In this document: one piece after another, positions 23,277 to 26,833 of the stretch
How positions within the stretch are numbered: position 1 is the first letter of the stretch
Layout of the letters: each line of letters begins with the position of its first letter
Assembly: GCA_937983065.1 (NCBI GenBank)
Contig: CALKAL010000103.1
Coordinates: 1 to 26,833 of the forward strand
Direction: 5' to 3'
Length of the DNA: 26,833 bases
Source: an uncultured Bacillaceae bacterium
GTDB lineage: Bacteria; Bacillota; Bacilli; Bacillales; Alkalibacillaceae
Made by a program: the position numbers and the translations under genes
The notes under the pieces: generated by a model
The model's input: only the letters and a program-made list of their open reading frames with translations
Databases searched by the model: none
Told to the model about the DNA's origin: nothing

Positions 23277-24530
23277 TTGAAAACGATTTTGCTATACAAT
23301 ATTGGTCAATTGTTAACGATGGAAAGTGATGGTCCAGTTCGCGGAAAAGCGATGAATGAACTTGATGTGAAGGAAAAGTACGCCATTTTAATTAAGGACG
23401 GAAAAATTGAAGCGGTTCAACCTGAAAGTGAGTTAATCGATGTTGATGTCGATGAAAAAATTGATTGTGAAGGAAGGCTTGTCACACCAGGTTTAGTTGA
23501 TCCCCACACCCATTTAGTTTTCGGCGGTTCAAGGGAACATGAAATGGCGCTAAAACAACAAGGCGTTCCTTATTTAGATATTTTGAAACAAGGTGGCGGC
23601 ATTTTATCAACAGTTCGAGCAACACGAAAAGCCTCAGAAGAAGAATTGTATAACAAAGCGATGTTTCATTTAGATCGTATGGCATCTTACGGGATTACAA
23701 CGGTCGAAGCTAAAAGCGGTTACGGCATGGATCAAGAAACGGAATTAAAGCAATTACGTGTCGCGAAGAAGGCGAAGGAAAATCACCCGTTAGACATCGT
23801 CTCGACTTTTTTAGGTGCCCATGCGATTACTGAAGATTATAAAGATAATCCAGAAGCATTATTAGATGAAATGGCCTCGATGTTTGATCAAATTAAGGAA
23901 GAAAACTTAGCTGAATTTGTCGATATTTTTACAGAAACAGGCGTTTTCACCGTTGAGCAATCTCGACGTTATTTGCAAAAAGCGAAGGATAAAGGATTCG
24001 GTTTAAAAATACACGCTGATGAAATTGATCCATTAGGCGGAACAGAGCTTGCGGTTGAATTAGGTGCAACTTCAGGCGATCATTTAGCCGTAACAACGGA
24101 TGAAGGGATTCAAAAGTTAGCGAATTCCGATACGATTGGCGTTTTATTGCCAGGAACGATTTTTTACCTCGGAAAAGGTGAGTTTGCTCGGGCTAGAAAA
24201 ATGATTGATGAAGGTGCAATCATCGCGATTTCAACGGACTTTAACCCAGGTAGTAGTGTGACGGAAAACCTACAATTAATTATGTCTTTAGCTGCTCTTA
24301 AATTGAAAATGACGCCAGAGGAAATTTGGCATGCAGTAACAGTCAATGCGGCTCATGCGATTCATCGTGGTGATGTCGCTGGACAAATTAAGGTTGGACG
24401 AAAAGCGGATATCGTCATTTGGGATGCACCGAATTACATGTACATTCCATATCATTATGGAGTCAATCATACGAATACAGTGTTTAAAGAAGGGAAGATC
24501 ATTTACAAACGGGGTGGTCTTCTTGGCTAA
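23277..24530 (+). CDS. hutI: Imidazolonepropionase
   Basis: Hydrolyses 4-imidazolone-5-propionate to N-formimidoyl-L-glutamate; 417 aa, amidohydrolase superfamily. Metal ligands include the His pair in DPHTHLVFGG (His77 and His79), a further His in KIHADEIDPLGG and the Asp in ISTDFNPGSS. The start is a TTG at 23277 with GAGGAGG 8 nt upstream. Its last codons overlap the hutG start by 8 nt. It fits the Bacillus order hutH-hutU-hutI-hutG. Confidence 0.96.
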   Translation: MKTILLYNIGQLLTMESDGPVRGKAMNELDVKEKYAILIKDGKIEAVQPESELIDVDVDEKIDCEGRLVTPGLVDPHTHLVFGGSREHEMALKQQGVPYLDILKQGGGILSTVRATRKASEEELYNKAMFHLDRMASYGITTVEAKSGYGMDQETELKQLRVAKKAKENHPLDIVSTFLGAHAITEDYKDNPEALLDEMASMFDQIKEENLAEFVDIFTETGVFTVEQSRRYLQKAKDKGFGLKIHADEIDPLGGTELAVELGATSGDHLAVTTDEGIQKLANSDTIGVLLPGTIFYLGKGEFARARKMIDEGAIIAISTDFNPGSSVTENLQLIMSLAALKLKMTPEEIWHAVTVNAAHAIHRGDVAGQIKVGRKADIVIWDAPNYMYIPYHYGVNHTNTVFKEGKIIYKRGGLLG

Positions 24531-25464
24531 TTATTTAAAAAAGGCTGGAGAAGCGGTGTTTGTCGATCGCCATACAAAGAAAATGAATGAGCTATTAGTC
24601 ACGCATCAAGAAGCTGACTACGTAAAGTATGGCCTTATTGGCGCTCCTTTATCGAAATCATCGATTAGCCATTCAGGAGCGGCCTTTGCGCCAAGTGCGA
24701 TTCGACAGGCGATGGCAAGCTACTCGACCTATTCTAATGAGCTTGAAAAAGATTTCCGTGACATTGAGATTGCCGACTTCGGGGATGTTCTGATGCATCC
24801 GACGGAAATCGCTCATTCTCAAGAGCGGATTTATGAATCAGTACTAAATACGATTAAGAACAATACCATTGAAAACTTATTCGTTTTAGGTGGGGATCAC
24901 TCTGTCAGTTTTCCTGCCTTAAAAGCAGTGAAGGAGCATTACGGTAATGTCGGTGTTATTCAATTTGATGCCCATCACGATTTGCGGAACTTAGACGATG
25001 GTGGGCCGACGAACGGAACTCCTTTTCGTAGGTCAATTGAAAATGACGTTTTAAAAGGAGAGCATATCGTCCAAATTGGTATTCGTGATTTTACGAACGC
25101 TAAAGCATATGCTGATTATGCAAAAGAGCAACATGTAAAAGTGTACACGATGAAAGATGTGTATGAAGGTAATATAAAAGAGATTATTAAAGAATCGATT
25201 GCTTATTTAAAACAAAAGGTCGACTACATTTATTTAAGCGTTGATATGGATGTTTTAGACCAAGCCTTTGCACCAGGCTGTCCAGCAATCGGTCCTGGTG
25301 GGATGGACAGTTACACGTTATTAACGGCTATCGAAGAAGCAGCGAGCGATGAAAAGGTTAGGGGAATGGATATTGTCGAGATTGATCCGACAATTGATAT
25401 TCGGAATATGACGAGCCGAGTTGCTAGCTACGTCTTATTCTCTTATTTAAAAGGTAAAGAATAA
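24523..25464 (+). CDS. hutG: Formimidoylglutamase
   Basis: A binuclear Mn enzyme of the arginase family that turns N-formimidoylglutamate into glutamate and formamide; 313 aa, close to the usual 320. Metal motifs are GGDHS (123-127), FDAHHDLRN (148-156) and SVDMDVLD near 240, followed by FAPGCPAIGPGGM. The TTG at 24523 is chosen because GGGGTGG ends just upstream and homologues begin here; a longer reading frame back to 24346 runs through hutI in another frame and is not real. A GTG at 24514 is a weaker alternative. The 8-nt overlap with hutI implies translational coupling. It is the last hut gene; a hutM permease does not follow. Confidence 0.94.
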   Translation: MANYLKKAGEAVFVDRHTKKMNELLVTHQEADYVKYGLIGAPLSKSSISHSGAAFAPSAIRQAMASYSTYSNELEKDFRDIEIADFGDVLMHPTEIAHSQERIYESVLNTIKNNTIENLFVLGGDHSVSFPALKAVKEHYGNVGVIQFDAHHDLRNLDDGGPTNGTPFRRSIENDVLKGEHIVQIGIRDFTNAKAYADYAKEQHVKVYTMKDVYEGNIKEIIKESIAYLKQKVDYIYLSVDMDVLDQAFAPGCPAIGPGGMDSYTLLTAIEEAASDEKVRGMDIVEIDPTIDIRNMTSRVASYVLFSYLKGKE

Positions 25465-25468
25465 AAAA

Positions 25469-25506
25469 ATGAAAGGCTATTAGGGAAGATTCTAGTAGCC
25501 TTTCAT
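25469..25506 (-). terminator. Terminator hairpin shared by hutG and the zinc-ribbon gene
   Basis: A 15-bp stem (25469-25483 with 25492-25506, one G-T pair) with an 8-nt loop. On the minus strand it is followed by seven T, so it ends the zinc-ribbon gene, whose last five codons form the first arm. On the plus strand, after hutG, the tail is not T-rich, so termination there is less sure. Confidence 0.8.
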
Positions 25507-25629
25507 ATGCATATCGCACTTTTTACAAACATTTCGTTTCACGATAAGACGATAAAATTTCCCACAATAATGGCAAAACTTATTATCAGTAACGATAATG
25601 TTTGGGAATAAAATTTTCTTATGATACAT
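25492..25629 (-). CDS. Small zinc-ribbon protein, 45 aa
   Basis: A short basic protein, MYHKKILFPNIIVTDN then KFCHYCGKFYRLIV and a second VCKKC motif. Cys19/Cys22 and Cys35/Cys38 form two CxxC knuckles 12 residues apart, as in zinc ribbons. GGAGG lies 7 nt before the ATG. The stop codon is inside the terminator stem, which supports a real, compact gene. No enzyme domain is present; such proteins often bind nucleic acid or act as partners. It is convergent with hutG. No strong promoter was recognised upstream, where the sequence is AT-rich (25650-25700). Confidence 0.7.
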   Translation of the reverse strand: MYHKKILFPNIIVTDNKFCHYCGKFYRLIVKRNVCKKCDMHMKGY

Positions 25630-25716
25630 TAGATTTCCTCCAAACTGAACATCCATTCAATGAATTACCCTTATTTTTATAAAAATAAACTAAATAATTT
25701 GGTTTAAAGCGTTTTT

Positions 25717-25747
25717 TTGACTAAAATAAAAGGTAAGCACATATAAA
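25717..25747 (+). promoter_or_regulatory. Candidate promoter of the coiled-coil gene
   Basis: TTGACT (25717-25722) and TATAAA (25742-25747) with a 19-bp spacer. The -10 overlaps an ATG at 25747, which argues for the later ATG at 25765 as the real start. Confidence 0.5.
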
Positions 25748-25764
25748 TGGGAGTGATCCTTAAA

Positions 25765-25944
25765 ATGACGAAGGAAAAATTGAAGACTGAATTAGAACAT
25801 TTAAAAATGGACTATATTCGTATACAAGGTGATTTAGAGAAAGTAGAATCAGTCGGTGGTCTCATTCCGCCCCTTGAAAAGAAGCTCAAAGAAATGGAAG
25901 AGCAAATGGCTGAATTAAGAAAGAAAATAAAAGAAAAAAACTAA
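25765..25944 (+). CDS. Small coiled-coil protein, 59 aa
   Basis: A charged, fully helical protein. Two coiled-coil stretches (about 1-28 and 35-58) flank the hinge ESVGGLIPP. No signal peptide or membrane segment. GGGAGTGAT precedes the ATG at 25765; an ATG at 25747 lies within the predicted -10 box. The LKMDYIRIQGDLEKVESVG core looks like short conserved proteins of Firmicutes (it may be what is annotated as SE1832 family), but I am not sure of this. Function unknown. It is monocistronic with a strong terminator. Confidence 0.78.
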   Translation: MTKEKLKTELEHLKMDYIRIQGDLEKVESVGGLIPPLEKKLKEMEEQMAELRKKIKEKN

Positions 25945-25952
25945 GACTATAT

Positions 25953-25994
25953 GCCTAATCGATGATAGTGCAAAAGCATCGATTAGGCTTTTTT
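25953..25994 (+). terminator. Intrinsic terminator of the coiled-coil gene
   Basis: A perfect 12-bp stem GCCTAATCGATG / CATCGATTAGGC with a 12-nt loop, followed by six T. Confidence 0.92.
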
Positions 25995-26026
25995 AGGCTT
26001 TTATTCCTTTTATTTAATAATCGTTT

Positions 26027-26035
26027 TGTTATAAT
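26027..26035 (+). promoter_or_regulatory. Extended -10 promoter of the acidic lipoprotein
   Basis: TGTTATAAT is a TGn-extended consensus -10 box, leaving a leader of about 70 nt. The leader contains an inverted repeat ACCATT...AATGGT (26059-26075) that might be an operator or a small hairpin. Confidence 0.55.
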
Positions 26036-26113
26036 CAAGTTTACGTATAAAGGTTTCAACCATTTATATAATGGTAAGGGTATGAGTTAAATTAAAGAAG
26101 GGGTTTGGAGAAT

Positions 26114-26824
26114 ATGTTAAGAAAATATTTATTAACCATACTATTAGTAGGTGCATTAGTTTTGGCAGGATGTGGTAGTTCTAATGATGAAAATGATGCC
26201 AATGAAGATGAAGACGTTACAGAAAACGAAGACGAATCTAATGAAAATGGCGAAGAGGACGAAAACGGAACTGAAGAAGATGGAACTGATGAAGACGATG
26301 TAACTGAAGAAGATGAAGCTGTCGAGGAAGACGAAGGAACAGAAGAAGACGACACTTCCGCAAACAATATGAATGCTGATTTACCAGATTTAACTTTACA
26401 AGTGCTTAAAGTTGATGAAGATGATGGAATAACGGTTGATAATCATCCAATTTATTCAGAATTAGCTGAAGTGATTGCTGAAGATTCAAAAGCGGGTATT
26501 CCAAATGACTTTGCGGTGTATGCCCATGATTTAGTTTATAATGACGATGGGACGACATCTGCTTTATTTATTGGTATTAACCGATTAGATGTACCTCTTA
26601 AAAATCTTTATTTTGATCTGACATTAGGAAATACTAATGGAGACTTCATTTTTATGGAAGAACCAATCCTTTTAGATGAAGATTTTGCAGGTATTATTCA
26701 GCCTCACAGTGCAATCCCTTTTACGGTCCAAGTGACACCTGAGGGCGAAGAAATATTTATGGGGTTAACGGATGAAACGGTCATTATCGAATTATCAAAT
26801 GCCGACGTTGAATTCGCTGAGTAA
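26114..26824 (+). CDS. Lipoprotein with long acidic linker, unknown domain
   Basis: A 236-aa exported lipoprotein. The signal MLRKYLLTILLVGALVLAGC ends in lipobox LAGC with Cys20. Residues about 23-82 are almost only Asp, Glu, Asn, Thr and Gly in irregular repeats such as EEDG and TEED. The rest (about 85-236) is a folded domain with beta-type strands (ALFIGINRLDVPLKNLYFDL, IIQPHSAIPFTVQV), reminiscent of the Ig-like or DUF-type domains of Bacillus surface lipoproteins, but I do not recognise a family. The ATG at 26114 is preferred (AAGGGG 10 nt upstream); a TTG at 26105 is the alternative. The codons of the linker make a serine-rich antisense frame that is not a gene. The stop lies 9 nt before the window end. 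Confidence 0.82.
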   Translation: MLRKYLLTILLVGALVLAGCGSSNDENDANEDEDVTENEDESNENGEEDENGTEEDGTDEDDVTEEDEAVEEDEGTEEDDTSANNMNADLPDLTLQVLKVDEDDGITVDNHPIYSELAEVIAEDSKAGIPNDFAVYAHDLVYNDDGTTSALFIGINRLDVPLKNLYFDLTLGNTNGDFIFMEEPILLDEDFAGIIQPHSAIPFTVQVTPEGEEIFMGLTDETVIIELSNADVEFAE

Positions 26825-26833
26825 ATATCATCA

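Noticed and set aside
24346..24522. N-terminal extension of hutG reading back into hutI
   Set aside because: This part overlaps well-conserved hutI sequence in a different frame, has no family similarity, and a ribosome site lies just before the TTG at 24523.
26092..26367. Serine-rich open frame on the minus strand opposite the lipoprotein linker
   Set aside because: It is the antisense of GAA/GAC/GAT-rich codons (TTC, TCT, TCA read as Ser), with no ribosome site; the plus-strand lipoprotein explains it fully.

Overview
The window looks like chromosome of a low-GC Gram-positive bacterium of the family Bacillaceae. Signs are strong AGGAGG-type ribosome binding sites, many TTG starts, sigma-A promoters with TGn-extended -10 boxes, HutP-type antitermination, a consensus CcpA cre site, and proteins close to Bacillus counterparts (TypA, HutPHUIG, PbuE-like MFS). 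Two secreted lipoproteins carry very acidic linkers, which would fit a halotolerant or alkaliphilic lifestyle, but that is inference. No phage, transposon, CRISPR, rRNA or tRNA signal was seen.

Layout. Positions 5-84 hold four 20-bp tandem repeat units. Positions 106-2951 (minus strand) form a tryptophan-degradation operon: kynU, kynB and an alpha/beta hydrolase with an N-terminal helical domain; kynA is not in the window. A lytic transglycosylase (3066-3698) is divergent from it. Next on the minus strand are a methionine gamma-lyase (3811-5010), whose promoter carries a cre site at the start point, and a RarD/EamA permease (5369-6268). A cysteine-free HesB-like protein and the GTPase TypA follow on the plus strand (6418-8617). 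A peptide-type ABC importer comes next: its binding lipoprotein is on the minus strand (8691-10415), and its two permeases and two ATPases form a divergent plus-strand operon (10574-14444). The threonine pair kbl and SDR-type threonine dehydrogenase is at 14591-16787. A TPR protein (minus), a PbuE-like MFS exporter and an acyl-CoA thioesterase separate this from the hut operon (19402-25464: hutP, RNA antiterminator, hutH, hutU, hutI, hutG). The right end has a 45-aa zinc-ribbon protein on the minus strand, a 59-aa coiled-coil protein and an acidic-linker lipoprotein of unknown function.

How it fits together. Four amino-acid breakdown routes (Trp via kynurenine, Met via gamma-lyase, Thr to glycine plus acetyl-CoA, His to glutamate plus formamide) lie in about 25 kb around a peptide importer. 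This suggests a region for peptide uptake and use of amino acids as carbon and nitrogen sources. Visible controls match this: a cre site at the megL start point and a HutP site overlapping an intrinsic terminator before hutH. No clearly new multi-gene system was found. The less ordinary items are the left-edge 20-bp repeats, the long megL leader, the small zinc-ribbon gene whose last codons form a terminator arm, and the acidic lipoproteins.
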